Positions 23,391 to 34,900 of a stretch of 64,000 bases of DNA are shown here, piece after piece. This DNA comes from Cymbidium sinense. Lineage: Eukaryota > Streptophyta > Magnoliopsida > Asparagales > Orchidaceae. Positions within the stretch are counted from its first letter, which is position 1; every line of letters starts with the position of its first letter. The DNA is taken from NCBI GenBank assembly GCA_021442155.1, contig CM038221.1, positions 47,935,648-47,999,647 on the forward strand, in the 5' to 3' direction. The position numbers were made by a program, and so were the translations under genes. Below the pieces are notes generated by a model. It was not told the origin of the DNA and made no database searches. It saw only the letters and a list, made by a program, of their open reading frames with translations.

Positions 23391-24075
23391 TGCACGAGTC
23401 ACTCAAACCTCCAATACCAAGGAAGGTTTGTAAGTTACTAGTGTCAACTCCAGGAAAGTGGAGCTTAGTAGCGGATGTAGCGGCAGATATGTGTCAGATA
23501 GCCCTTGGCGAACCAGGTCACACTCCGACCTTATTGCGACTTCCACAGGTGACTTCTTCCATTTTAGCTCTTCTATTTCTTCTACTAGTAGAACTCTTGT
23601 ATCGGATAAGGGCATCAAATCCCTTACTCCATTCACTCTACTTGACTTCTACTTGTATCCAAATACTTCCAAGAAATTTGAATGAAGCGATTTGAATTAC
23701 ATATGTCTCTTTTGATGAGTTATCTTCTTTATTCTTAATGATAACTCTTCAAGTCTAATTAACTATAATAATTTTTCCTCTTTCGATTGAGTTGGATTTT
23801 CAACTCTGAATACTATGAGTTCACCTCTTGAGATAGACTTGGAATCATCTGATTTCGAGAGTCCCATAGGAGAAGCTATAGGTTATCCTGAAGTGCATGT
23901 AGAACTTGCCACCACCTTGCCTCCAAAGATTATCAAAGTCAACCTCCATAGTGGCAAGGTTCTACCTCTAGGGCACCTCTAAAAAAAGGGAAATAAGTCA
24001 TTGGTACTAAAGATCAAGAAGCCGTTCAACAAGATGCTCCACCCTTGGATATGCTTATGGAAGACCAGCCGTAGG
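23391..24075 (+). pseudogene. gag-protease linker, degenerate
   Basis: Between gag and protease. Short open stretches at 23390-23695 and 23458-23685 overlap in different frames; one reads STPGKWSLVADVAADMCQIA and the other TSRTLVSDKGIKSLTPFTLL. I cannot tell which frame was original because the minus copy lacks this segment. From 23820 a frame reading SPLEIDLESSDFESPIGEA leads toward protease. No recognised domain. Confidence 0.4.
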
Positions 24076-24640
24076 GGGACTACAACATCCTTTCTCATAT
24101 AAGATATGATGCCCTTGTTTTATCCAAAGAGATGAGATAATCACTAATCAAGGCTCTTTTTGATCCTAAAATATGCTTAGCTCAGCTGACCGCTATAGGT
24201 GAGGAAGCACATTATGCAAAAGAAGCCTAAGGGATCACCTTCACAGATGAAGACCTTCTTTTAGGGGATTTAGAGCATAACCATCCCCTCTACATCACAG
24301 TTAACATGGACAAATTCAAACTTGCTAGGGTTCTCATGGATTCAGGTGCATCGGTGAACATTATGAGTCTAAAGACCCTTGCCTATTTCAAGATCGACAT
24401 CTCTACACTCTGAGGAGATAGGATGATGTTGAGAGGATTCAATGATCAAGGTGAGTGGGCTTTAGGTTCTATAGTGTTACCTTTGGAGATGGGTGACTGG
24501 AAGACTGAAGCCAAGTTCTACATCATTGATTCGAATACTTCATTCACTACTTTGCTTGGTAGGCCTTGGATACATTAGAACAAGATCATTCCATCCTCCT
24601 TCATCAGTACATCAAGTTGAAGGAAAGAATTGAAATCTGT
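24076..24640 (+). pseudogene. pol: Retroviral-type aspartic protease, broken
   Basis: The frame starting YNILSHIRYDALVLSKEMR is followed by AQLTAIGEEAHYAKEA, LYITVNMDKFKLARVLMDSG and the active-site motif DSGAS at 24339-24353, then NIMSLKTLAYFKI, MLRGFNDQGEWALGSIVLPL, and the conserved C-terminal LLGRPWIH at about 24556-24579. The DSG motif and the ILGRPW-type motif are hallmarks of Ty3/gypsy proteases that cleave the polyprotein inside the particle. In-frame stops occur at about 24136, 24228, 24412 and 24578. The catalytic Asp is intact, so inactivation here is by nonsense changes rather than active-site loss. Confidence 0.85.
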
Positions 24641-25259
24641 CAGCGGAGATGAAAAGCCATTTTAGTTAGAGGTTGAGATTTATGAGGATGACCTACTATC
24701 TTCCTCAAAACACTCTCATGAACTTGGACAAAATTCAAATGCAAATACAAAAAAAGAAAATGAAGAAAAGAAAAGATAAAGAAAATGAAAAGAAAATTAA
24801 AGTCCAAGTGAGCAAGAAAGGGGAATTGAAGAAGAAATAGATCCATATCACATTCCACCACGGTTCATTCCATCATATGGACATGTGGGTAGATGGCTCA
24901 ACCTCCAGGTAGGCAAAGATAGAAATAGAGGCAGTTCCAGGTGGAAGACCCCTAGTTGGCCTTGACCATAGAGGTCATGTTCAGTTCATAAGAGTACCCT
25001 ACTATTCACATAGACTTGGAATCTAGCTGAGGATGAGTCTAATGTGATTAGTATACTAGCCAACCCCTCTCGTGGGTTCCATTGGTGACTTTTGATCCCG
25101 AGAAGACCAAGCCTCCAAGCAAAGCAAAGTATTGAATCGGTTTATGTGAAACTATTGAGGTAGTTGGGAACCTTAGCTCTTACCTCACTTACATCTCGAG
25201 AAAGTTGAAGGTTTAGTAGTTAAGGAAGTCCTAAGTCTTCCTGACATGAAGTAGAAGTT
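24641..25259 (+). other. Protease-RT linker with a Lys/Glu-rich stretch
   Basis: 24730-24800 is a run of AAA/GAA codons that would encode a Lys/Glu-rich, probably coiled or disordered linker; the minus copy has the matching CTT/TTT-rich run at 56040-56110. The rest is degenerate, with RFIPSYGHVG-like sense near 24861. The antisense ORF 24640-24861 is a shadow of the purine run. Confidence 0.5.
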
Positions 25260-26480
25260 CTTTTGGGTTCATCATCCTCAAGTCCAGAGATGTAGGACTT
25301 GAGGAAGATACTTTTAAAGAATTAATAGAATTACCTTTTGACTTTTACTCGCCTTGTGTTCAAAATCTTATACAAAAAGGTTTAGTTCCTCACACTTGGT
25401 CCAAGCACAGGTCAGAATATTTCAAAAACTATGGAATAATACAGGCAGGGAAGCACAATCAAGAGCATGACTAGGATTTGGCATAATGGGTCCAGTCAAT
25501 GATGAAGATTATTGCCTAGTTGTTACCAACCATTTGGAATCTGATAGGTTCTTCTCACACATCTCCAACTCTCATGAGAATGTGTGTTTAGAAACTTCAG
25601 ATGATCCATATGATCTCCAAGTCAAAGAGGCACCACCAGAATTTGAAGAGGAGATTCATTCAATAATCGACAACCTAAAAGAAATCAGCCTCAGGATAAA
25701 AGAAAATCCACGCCCGACATACATTAGCTCATTGCTGAATGAAGAAGAAACCAATGACTTAGTTAGGCTATTGACTTAGTTTAAAGACTACTTCACATGG
25801 AGTTGCCCGGATTATCTCCTAACATTGCAGTCCACAAGCTAGCAATAAACCCCAATGTTACCCTTATTAAGCAATCTCCTAGACGCATGTAATTAGAAAT
25901 TGAACAACAGGTCATTTCTGAAGTCAAGAAACTTATCGATGCTAGTTTCATCAGGAAGAAAAATATCCTACACAGTTGTTAGTGTCATCAGTTAAGAAGA
26001 AGAATGACCAAATTCACATTTATCAATTTTAGGGACTTAAATAAGGCATGTCCTAAGATGAGTTTCCTCTTCCTATACCGATTAATGGTGGACATCACCT
26101 CATCTCATGCGTTCTCTTTCATGGATGGTCATCTATAACCAAATCAAATGTCTCTTGAAGATGAAAGAAACATACTTTTTGAACCCATCAATCTTGTGTT
26201 ATAGGGTCATGCCTTTCAGCCTTAAAAATGCTGGTGCTACATACCAATGGGCCATGACTCAGATCTTTAATGAACTCATCCATCATTAGGTTGAGTGCTA
26301 CATTGATGATCTAGTAGTCAAGAGTTTAGAAAAGGAAGACAATCTCTTTGACTTGAGAGTAGCTTTCGAATGGTTAAGATAATTTAACCTCAAGATGAAT
26401 CCCTTGAAGTGTACATTCGGTGTAGCTTCAGGGAAATTCTATGGGTTTGTTGTTTAACACCAGTGAATAGAAATAGATCC
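25260..26480 (+). pseudogene. pol: Reverse transcriptase, broken
   Basis: 25486-25779 is an open stretch with MGPVNDEDYCLVV, CLETSDDPYDL, EEEIHSIIDNLKEISL and LLNEEETNDLVRLLT. It continues in changed frames with IAVHKLAINPN, IEQQVISEVKKLIDASFI, FRDLNKACPK (about 26028), HAFSFMDGHL (26106-26135, the motif carrying the first catalytic Asp), AFQP/MPFSLKNAGATYQWAMTQIF (26210-26265) and the catalytic YIDD at 26299-26310 followed by LVVKS. All three catalytic Asp residues are legible. Frameshifts near 25800, 25980 and 26140, plus stops, inactivate it. The upstream 25260-25480 part reads PFDFYSPCVQNLIQKGLVPH, matching FDWYLHYVLKLENKGLIPH in the minus copy. It would copy genomic RNA into DNA within the particle. 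Confidence 0.9.
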
Positions 26481-26529
26481 TGAAATGATCAAAGCTCTCT
26501 TAGAAATGCCACCTCCTAAGAGTTTAACT

Positions 26530-27110
26530 TAACTCAGATCCTTTCAAGGATGGCTGGCATATCTAAGACTTTATCTCAAACTTATCAGGGAGATGCAAAC
26601 CATTCTCAGCACTTGTCAAAAAGGATGCCAAGTTCAAGTGGGATGACAAGTGCCAGCATGCATTCGAAGATATCAAAGAATATTTGGTGAAGCTCTAGTT
26701 CTTGCAGCCCTATCTCGGGCAGGCCACTGATCCTTTACACTACTACATTGGACGATTCTCTCGACGCTCTGTTGGCAAGCCAATGATGAGGGGAAGGAAA
26801 GGCTCTCTACTACCTTAATCATCATCTGATTCCTGCTTAAGCAAACTATCCACCTATTGAGAAACATTGCCTAGCTTTGATCTTTGCATCTCAGAAGCTA
26901 CGACATTACATGCTTTCTCATAAGGTGAACTTGATCTCAAGAATCAATCCACTGCAGTATCTCATGACATGACCAATGCTTTCTGGACATTTGGTATGAT
27001 GGTCCATGATTCTCTCATAGTTTGATATCACATTTGTACCCCTCCGTGCGGTAAACGGATAGGCACTAGCGAATTTCTTAGTAGCACCCACTTTCTACTA
27101 ATTCTCCCCT
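26530..27110 (+). pseudogene. pol: First RNase H (gypsy type), broken
   Basis: Follows RT directly. Recognisable pieces: FSALVKKDAKFKWDDKCQHA (about 26608-26660), ALYYLNHHLIPA (about 26805), ANYPPIEKHCLALIFASQKL (about 26840-26900), RHYMLSHKVNLISRINPLQY (about 26900-26960), FVPLRAV and ALANFL (27036-27083). This is the connection/RNase H part seen in all Ty3/gypsy polyproteins, which degrades RNA in the RNA-DNA hybrid. Frame changes around 26690 and 26790 and several stops break it; the Asp-rich start of the domain near 26730 is too damaged to score. Confidence 0.75.
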
Positions 27111-27138
27111 TAGTGAAGATCTTCCTGATGAACAAATC

Positions 27139-27537
27139 ATGAACTTAAGGGAGGCCGGCAACCACCGATGGGAGTTGTATTTTAATGGTGCTGCTTCTTT
27201 TCTTAAAGGTGAAGCATCACGATTTATTCTCCCAGGAAAGGCAAGGGTAGGAATAGTTCTTCTAACTCCAAACCTTGATGTGATGAGATTCTCATATTAT
27301 CTTTTCAACCCGTGCACCAACAACGAAGCTGAGTATGAGGCTTTGATTTCCAATTTAGAGTTAGCCATCACTATTAGCATCAAGAGCATCAACATCTTTG
27401 GGGAATCTCAATTGATCATCAACCATATTGCCGGGTCCCACCAGGTCCTCAAGCCTAAGCTTCTTCATTACTACGAGTATACCATGAAGCTGTTGGCTAG
27501 ATTCCTGAAGTTACCATCTACAAGGTTCCCCGAGTAG
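27139..27537 (+). pseudogene. pol: Second RNase H-like domain (Tat-lineage aRNH), open but active site altered
   Basis: An open stretch of 132 codons. Landmarks: RWELYFNGAASFLKG (residues 10-24), GKARVGIVLLTPNLDVMRFSY, the highly conserved TNNEAEYEALISNLELAI, and INIFGESQLIINHIAGSHQV. This is the additional plant RNase H known from Tat/Ogre elements, placed between the first RNase H and integrase. Family members have Asp in YFDGA and in GDSQL; here residue 16 is Asn and the second is Glu, so catalysis is probably lost, while the Glu in NNEAEYEAL remains. The minus copy at 53560-53870 keeps GDS. The ATG at 27139 is likely internal to the polyprotein, not a true start. The longest uninterrupted coding piece of E1. 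Confidence 0.88.
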
Positions 27538-27659
27538 AGAACATAGTAGTAGGTGCCTTGGCCAAACTTTCAAAAGAGTTGGCATGTCTAGAAGATGAGT
27601 CCATTTCAATAAGGGTCAAAAATATACAGTCTTATCCTATTGATGAACTCATCGAGACT

Positions 27660-28720
27660 TTCTCTTGAAGGGGAGGTTGTCATTGCCAAAATGGACAAGG
27701 AGCTGGATTGGAGGCAATCGTTCATAGATTACTTGAACACCGATAAACTACCTCAAGAGAAATCTCAAGCCCATTAGGTGAAATAGAGAGCTCTTTCTTA
27801 TGCTCTTGTTGATGGCACCCCATACCGATGGTCCTTTGACCAAATGTGATTACGTTGTTTAAACAAACATGAAGCTCATGGCATTATAACGAGGTTCATT
27901 CAGGTCTATGTGGAGTGCATCGGTCGGTCCAAAGATGAATGAAGATCAAAGACTTGGATACTATTGGCCATGATCACGGTGCATGGGCGTAGCTAGGAGA
28001 TGCCATCGATGTTAGGTGCATGTGGTCCTCCACCAACCACCCAACATTCTACACCTACTTTGGCTTCATGGCCATTTGAGTGTTGTACAACATTGTAGGT
28101 CATTGATCCTCCTTCTTCCAAGGGCATCGATTCATCTTATGCTTCCATTACTTTTCCAAGTGGGTGAAGCCATCCCACTCAGAGAGGTCCACATGTGCTT
28201 CAATTTTTTAGAACCATATCATATATAGGTTTGGGGTGCCTAGATGAATTATATCCAATAATGGTACTGCATTCAAAAGCATGAAGATCAATAGCTTTTC
28301 CAGAATACACATTATAGATTAGAGATACTCCACCATCTACTACCCAGATGGCTTAGCAAGCATTCAACAAAACTCTCATCCAGATACTGAAGAAGACTAT
28401 TGATGACAAAAAATGACAAAGGAGCAGTTAGTTGAAGCCTTGTGGACCTACCGCACCACATACCGAACTCCAACTCAGTCAACCCCATTTTTCTTAATGT
28501 ATGGGTTCGAAGCCATTCTTCCTTTAAAAGTTCAACTCCCATCACTAAGGATAGCATTGGGTAACAAGATCACTACAGAGCATAATGCAAAGTTACAGTT
28601 AGAAGAGCTTGAAGGTTTGGAGGAGAGTCACCTACAGACATGCCAAAATCTCGAGTTGTATAAGGCCAAAATAATTCAAGCTCATAATCTTTTCGAGTAG
28701 AAGAACTTGTGTTAGTCCTA
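27660..28720 (+). pseudogene. pol: Integrase, broken
   Basis: N-terminal zinc-finger region: RCLNKHEAHGIITRFIQVYV (about 27858-27915) then degraded MKIKDLD/YYWP. The core reads MWSSTNHPTFYT, then KGHRFILCFHYFSKWVKP in part (about 28120-28170), GVPR*IISNNGTAFKSMKIN (28231-28290), QLVEALWTYRTTYRTPTQST (28423-28482) and FFLMYGFEAILPLKVQLPSL (28485-28545). A 95-codon open piece covers 28413-28700 (QLEELEGLEESHLQTCQNLE). In the catalytic IISDNGT motif the Asp is Asn. Frameshifts near 28020, 28300 and 28400 and many stops follow. It would insert the cDNA into the host chromosome in the nucleus. Confidence 0.88.
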
Positions 28721-28879
28721 AGGAGACCAATTATTGCCCGTCAAAAGATAGGAGGTAAGTTTGAATCCACTTGGGAAGGTTCCTATGTCATAGAGAAGGC
28801 ATACCAAGAGGATCTTATCATCTTATTGATTGTAAAGGGGAACACCCGATGCCTCCAATTAATGGGCTCTATCTAAAGA

Positions 28880-31800
28880 AATATTACCCATGAAATAAAA
28901 CTTATTTGAAAATAATTCATTAATAAAAGAACAAAATGATTCCATTCATCAAATCTTCTCTTCTTTGAAGTGTTGTTTGCTTGTCTTGCAAATCATGTGT
29001 GTGTTTAGGTAGGTGTAAGAGTCCCAGTGGCATCCTATCCCTCTTTACAACACAAACACAATCTCCGATGCTCTTAGAATAGGTGTAAGAGAACAGGAGG
29101 CATCTATTTGATTAGCATAACTAAGTTAGGTGTGAGAGAACGGCATCCTTTCTTAGTGGAATTCTTGTTGCATCCATGGCATCATTTGTAATTCTTATGT
29201 TTAAGGTAGGTGTAAGAGTCCCAGAGGCATCCTATTCCTTTTAACACATGCATAAACATAAATCTTTTGTCTCAAGCTATTTGATGTGAGCAAGCCCCTG
29301 GCACTCACTCATTAGCTCTAGGTCACTACATGCTACCTCTAGTATGTCCCAAGTGGTCATTATTTGGAAGATGTGAGTCCCGCACTTTCTTCCTAACTTG
29401 ATCATTATAAACCAAAGAGCATCTTGTTAGTATGATAGTCTTCACTGCCCAGCTAGTAAGCTATCTCATGTTTACTTTACTTAAGAAGATGTGAGTCCCC
29501 GTGCTTTCTTCTTGAACTAACCATCATGTTCTAACTAGGTTAAACATTTTTAAGGTTTAGGATAAGTCCCCCAGAGGCTCCTTTCCTCTTAACTACTTTT
29601 GAGTTGATCTATGTCCCCCAATGACATTCACTCAGTAGTCGCCCTAGGTTGGATAGCACCTGTCGAGATGAAGACAGACTATCTCCCATCTTATAGGAGG
29701 ATGTGAGTCCCGAGCTTTCTTCTAGTTGATTATTGTAAACCACCTTAGGTTGGTTGATGTTCTATCTTTGATAATGACTCACCGGGTAGTTCACCACTCT
29801 TGGTAGATATGAGTCCCCATGCTTTTTTCTTAAGTTGGACACCACTTATTGAATATATGACTAGCCATGTCATCTTCTCCAGGGTATTGAATTAAGCCCT
29901 TATTAGCCCCATCCCCTGTGGGTACTCTATTTGGATCAAGTCCTTTGCGACCCCATTTAGACACTATCCGGGTTACTTTTGGATTGGACGGTCCCTCTTT
30001 CCTTGTAGCCACCCCTGTGGTTGGAAAGTTTGTTCAGCAGATGCCTAAATTCTCTCTTAGTTTAGTAAATCTGAGATAGGTCTAGGCTGATATAAGCTCC
30101 TTCTTAGTTTAATCCCTTGTAAAGTAACAGGTTCCACAATAAAATAAACTAAAATAAACTAAAAATAATTAATTCTCTTGTGGATTAGGATTCAAACCCC
30201 TAAAGGGCCCCATCTCCCAAGTAGACATCCTATCTTTAGGAGTGTCAGTAGAACTCTCTATAGGAATTACCTGACTACCTGAGTTGAGATAAATCCTCGG
30301 GTCTGTACTCACTCCGTAGTCGCCCTTAGGTCAGGTTCTATCTATTTTGCCACAAGTAGATTACCCCGATAATCATTCAACTTTGAAAGATGTAAGACTA
30401 TGACACATTCTTTCTAGCATGATTGTCACAAACTGACAAGTAGCCCTAGGTCGAGTTTGATTTGTTGCCCAAAGTAATCAATCACCCCAGTGATCTTTTC
30501 TAGTGGAAGATGTAAGTCCTCGAGCTTTCTTCCCTTCAATTGATCATTACAAACTTAAAGGCACTCCTTTGGTCAGATAGTTCTCTCATCTGTTAGAAAC
30601 CTATTCCCTTTAATTCAATAAATCTGAGATAGGTCTAGGCTTCTATAAGTTCCTTCTCAGTGGTTTCTTATCTCTAGGCTTCACTCAATAGTCAGCCCTA
30701 AGTCGAGTTTGATTTGTTGCCTAAAGAAATTGATCACCCCAGTGGTTTCTTGTCTCTAGAAGATATGTGTCTCAGTGCTTTCTTCTTAAAACTTGACCAT
30801 TGTGTACCAAAAGGCATTTCTCTTTGGTTGGATAGTCTACCTTATGGTTGGTAGACTACTCCCTTTGAATGTAAATCTGAGTTAGGTCTAGGCTTCCATG
30901 GCCCTTACTCAGCGCGGTTCATTGCAAACCTATGGGATCCATCATAATCAAAACAAGCAAAATTGAAAAAATGAAATCAATCCTGACTATTCTTTGAGCT
31001 GATCTAAGTCCCCCAATGACATCCACTCAATAGTCAGCCTTAGGTCGGGTTTTATTTGTTGCCCAAAGTAACTGATCACCCCAGTGGTTTCTTGTCTCTA
31101 AAAGATATGAGTCCATGTGCTTTCTTCTTAAGACTTGACCATTGTGTACCAAAAGGCATTTCTCCTTGGTTGGATAATCCTACTTGTGGTTGGTAGACTA
31201 CTCCCTTTGAATTAGTAAATCTGAGTTAGGTCTAGGCTTTCATGGCCCCTACTTAGTGCAGTTCATCACAAACCTATGGGATCCATCATAATCGAAATAA
31301 ATAAAACTAAAAAATAAAATCAATCTTAACTATTATTTGAGCTGATCTAAATCCTCCAATGGCATTCACTCAATAGTCAGCCCTAGGTTTGGTTCAATCT
31401 ATTTCCTTGCCAATGTATTACCCCAACAATTAGTCTTTACTTGGAGGATGTAAGTCTACTATGCTTTCTTTCTAGTACAATTGCTGCATATCAAAAGGCA
31501 TCCCTTTGGTTGGCTAGTCCTACTATGTGCTTAGTAGACTACCCCTTTGGATTGGTAAATCTGAGTTAGTTCTTAGCCTCCATGGCTCCTATTCAGTACA
31601 ACCCATTGTAAACCAATAAGGTTCATCTCTAAAAAGTCAATCCTAACAAAAATTGAAATAAATTCAACCCTCTACCCCAGCAGAGATCTCTCTTAGTGAG
31701 ATTCAAATCAAATTAAACCTTTCATCTCCTTGTAGATGACTTGAACCTACTTCCCTAGTGAAAGGTTCATACTCTATCCCTTAGTAGATTTCTTCCCTCT

Positions 31801-31975
31801 CTCTTGTGTCTTGGACATAAGTAGAGCCACATTGCACTAAATTTTGGATTCTTTCTTTTCCTTGGGTTAAGGATAGATTATTTCTATTAGTGCTTGTGAT
31901 CCTTGAGTGTTGTTGATCATTTTGGTCAACACCAATACCGTGGTGTTCTTGTCATCACACCTATTGGGCACCCTT
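28880..31975 (+). repeat. Long repetitive 3' untranslated region of E1
   Basis: 3.1 kb with no coding potential between integrase and the 3' LTR. Two kinds of direct repeats. First, short units with AGGTGTAAGAG at 29011, 29081, about 29128 and about 29208, each followed by a 'GGCATCCTA'-like sequence. Second, longer units with GATGTGAGTCCC...GCTTTCTTCTT-like cores at 29371, 29489, 29701, 29807, 30509, 30762, 31104 and 31448. The copies at 30732 and 31074 (GATCACCCCAGTGGTTTCTT) give a 342-bp period. The sequence ends CCTATTGGGCACCCTT just before the LTR; I see no polypurine tract there. Confidence 0.8.
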
Positions 31976-34900
31976 TGTTGACCTCATTTTTAGAATGAGC
32001 TCTCAACACCTCCATCTTAGGCTTAGGATTCCTCTTAGACTTTAATAGTTCTTTAGTCTTAAGACACATCTAGTGATTAGGTGGACACTCTCACCTAGCT
32101 TAGAAGACTTAGAAGAGTTAGCCATAAGAATAGGTCATGCCTTAGGGGTGTTAGGAAAATCTCCTACCCTTTAGCTTGAACCATTCCTCACTTACCTTCT
32201 TTCAAGTCAAACTCAAAATCAATTCTATTTAATTTTATACAAATTAAAATCAATTTTAAGATTGAATTCTATGATTCAATTCTATAATTGAAACCCATGA
32301 CCAAAATCCAACAAAAATTCCTAAGTTCAAATTTCCTAAGTCCTTAACCCTTTCTTAAGGACTTAGCCAAAATTAAGATCAAAACCCATTCAAACCTTTG
32401 AGATTTTCTCATGATCCATTTATATTCTCATTTATATTCACATTTATAAATGAAATATACATTCTAACCCATAATGTCAAATTCAAAATTCCAAATCATT
32501 TCATGAAAATTTCCTTAAGTCCTTTAATCTTCCATTAAAGGACTAGCCAAAATCAACTCTAAACCTCGATCAAGCCTATTCAAATCCATGGGATTTTTTG
32601 AAAAACTTATTTATATTCTCATATATAAATGAAATAAAAATATAAATCAATACAATCAAAGGCAAAAAATTTCAATTTAAAATTCTTTAAATTCCCTTTA
32701 ATGGATTTAGCCCAAATCATGATTAAACCACTTCAAATCTTTGAAATTTTATCATCATCAATTTATATTCTCATATATCAATGAAATATAAATTGAAATA
32801 ATCAAAATAAACTCCAAAAATCAAACTCAAATCCACTCAAAATCTAATCTAAGCCTTTCAAGCCAAAATCTTGAACTTAGCCAAATCAATTCCAAATCAA
32901 GCCAAACTCTTGAATTTCTTTCATGGTTCAATCAACCCTACAATCATGAGCTCATAGAAATCCAAACCTCAATCAAAAAATCAAAACCTAAATAAAAAAT
33001 CAAACACAAGACCCCTTCATATTCTTCCTTTTAATATGAAATTTTCAAATGAATCAAAACCCATTTGACATCAAACCACTTGTAAATAGATTTATATTTC
33101 AATCATAAGTCCATATATAAGAGCAATCAACATCAAATCAAGCTTTGACCAAGCTCTTGACATTTTCTTACCCAAAGTGACCTAAAGTACCATGAGCCAA
33201 CTTTTCAAACAAATGGATTGAACCAAACTCATATATCCCTCTCATCATGATCAACAATCATCATTGATCAATCAATCAAATTTCAAACCAAGTCAAACCT
33301 AAGGGTTGACCAAGTCAACACTTAACCTAAAATGAAACCTTTCATAGCCAAAATCCACCATTGGCCAAATTGATTAAAACCATTAATCTAAGTTCACTCA
33401 TGACCTATGTTTGAACTTGACCAAGCCAACATTTAAGCCTAACCTTGCCAAATTGGCCCACTTTACCCAAATTTGATTGAACCAAGCTCATATATCTCTC
33501 TCATCATGATCAACAATCATCATGGGATGATCAATCAATCAAATTGGGTCAAACCAAGTCAAACCTAAGGGTTGACCAAGTCAACACTTAACCTAAAATG
33601 AAATCTTACATAGCCAAAATCCACCATAGGCCAAATTGATTGAAACCATTGATCTAAGTTCACTCATGACCTATGTTTGAACTTGACCAAGCCAACATTT
33701 GAGCCTAACCTAGCCCAATTGGCCCACTTGACTCAAGTTGACCCATTTTGACCTAAATGGTCAAAATATGTCAAAACTTGATCTAAGTCAAATTGATTGA
33801 AACCAATGGGTCAAGTCCATTCCAAATCACTTGTGGAACTTGACCAAAGCCTCAATTGGCCAACTAGACCCAACCTATCCCAATTGACCTTAGACCCAAC
33901 ATGACCTAAAGGGGTCATGTTGAGCCAAAATTGAACTTAACCCAAATTGATTGGAAACAAAGATACCAATCCACTCCATATGACTAACCAAACCCAAACC
34001 TACCCTTGACCTACCTCAAATAGGTCAAATGGGTGAAATAGGTCAACTTGACCCATTTGACCTAAATGAAGTCATATGAGCTAAATCCAAATATATACCA
34101 AATTGAATCAAACCAAAGCCACCAAAACATTTCAAATAGTCATATGAACTTGACACAACCCTTGGTTTGACCTAGTTTGACCAATTGGTCAACTTGACCC
34201 AAGTTAACCCATTTTGACCTAAATGGGTCAACATGAGCCAAAACCTATCAAATAGATTCCAAATCCAATGAAACTTGGCCAAACCTAGTTTTTCCACATA
34301 CCCAAATTCAAAAAAATAGCAAAATGACCATTCTACTCCTAGGCCATAGAACAAATTTTGGCCTAGCCCATGGGTATTTTGGTCATACCCTCTTCAAAAT
34401 CACTTGAGGCTTTCCTAAAAGCTCAAGGGGAGTTAGTGATGAGTGGTGTACTCAACCCAATGGGTTTGGGTCAGCCCATTTGGCCCATAGACCAAACCCG
34501 ACCACATAGCTTGAAATTGAGTTTTCAAATTCCCTCTTAAGCTCAAATTCAGCACATGGGAAGTTGGCATTCCACTCAAGGGATCAAACTGACCATGTGC
34601 ACACTCAAAACCATCAAAAAACCTCCAATCTAGTCAATTGGATCAAAATGGCAAGCCTATGCTCGACCATCTGATTGCCATAGGGGGAGATATACTCCCT
34701 CTAATTCAATGAAATTTCACTTCACTCGCTATCGATTGGAGCCTAGGAACCCAAAGCAACCACCTCAGAGCATTTCTAAGCTTGTTACATAGGATTTGAA
34801 TTCCCTAATTCTCAGTTTTACATAGTGCAAAATAGGGGAGCTCAATCCATTAGCCAACTTCCTCTACACTTGATCTTAATCCAATTCTTCTTGCACACTC

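Noticed and set aside
23103..23636. Minus-strand ORFs opposite gag (23103-23402, 23403-23636)
   Set aside because: Shadows of the plus-strand gag remnant; no similarity in the other gag copy.
24640..24861. Phe/Leu-rich minus ORF resembling a membrane protein; likewise 55925-56143 plus
   Set aside because: Both are antisense readings of the Lys/Glu-rich protease-RT linker.
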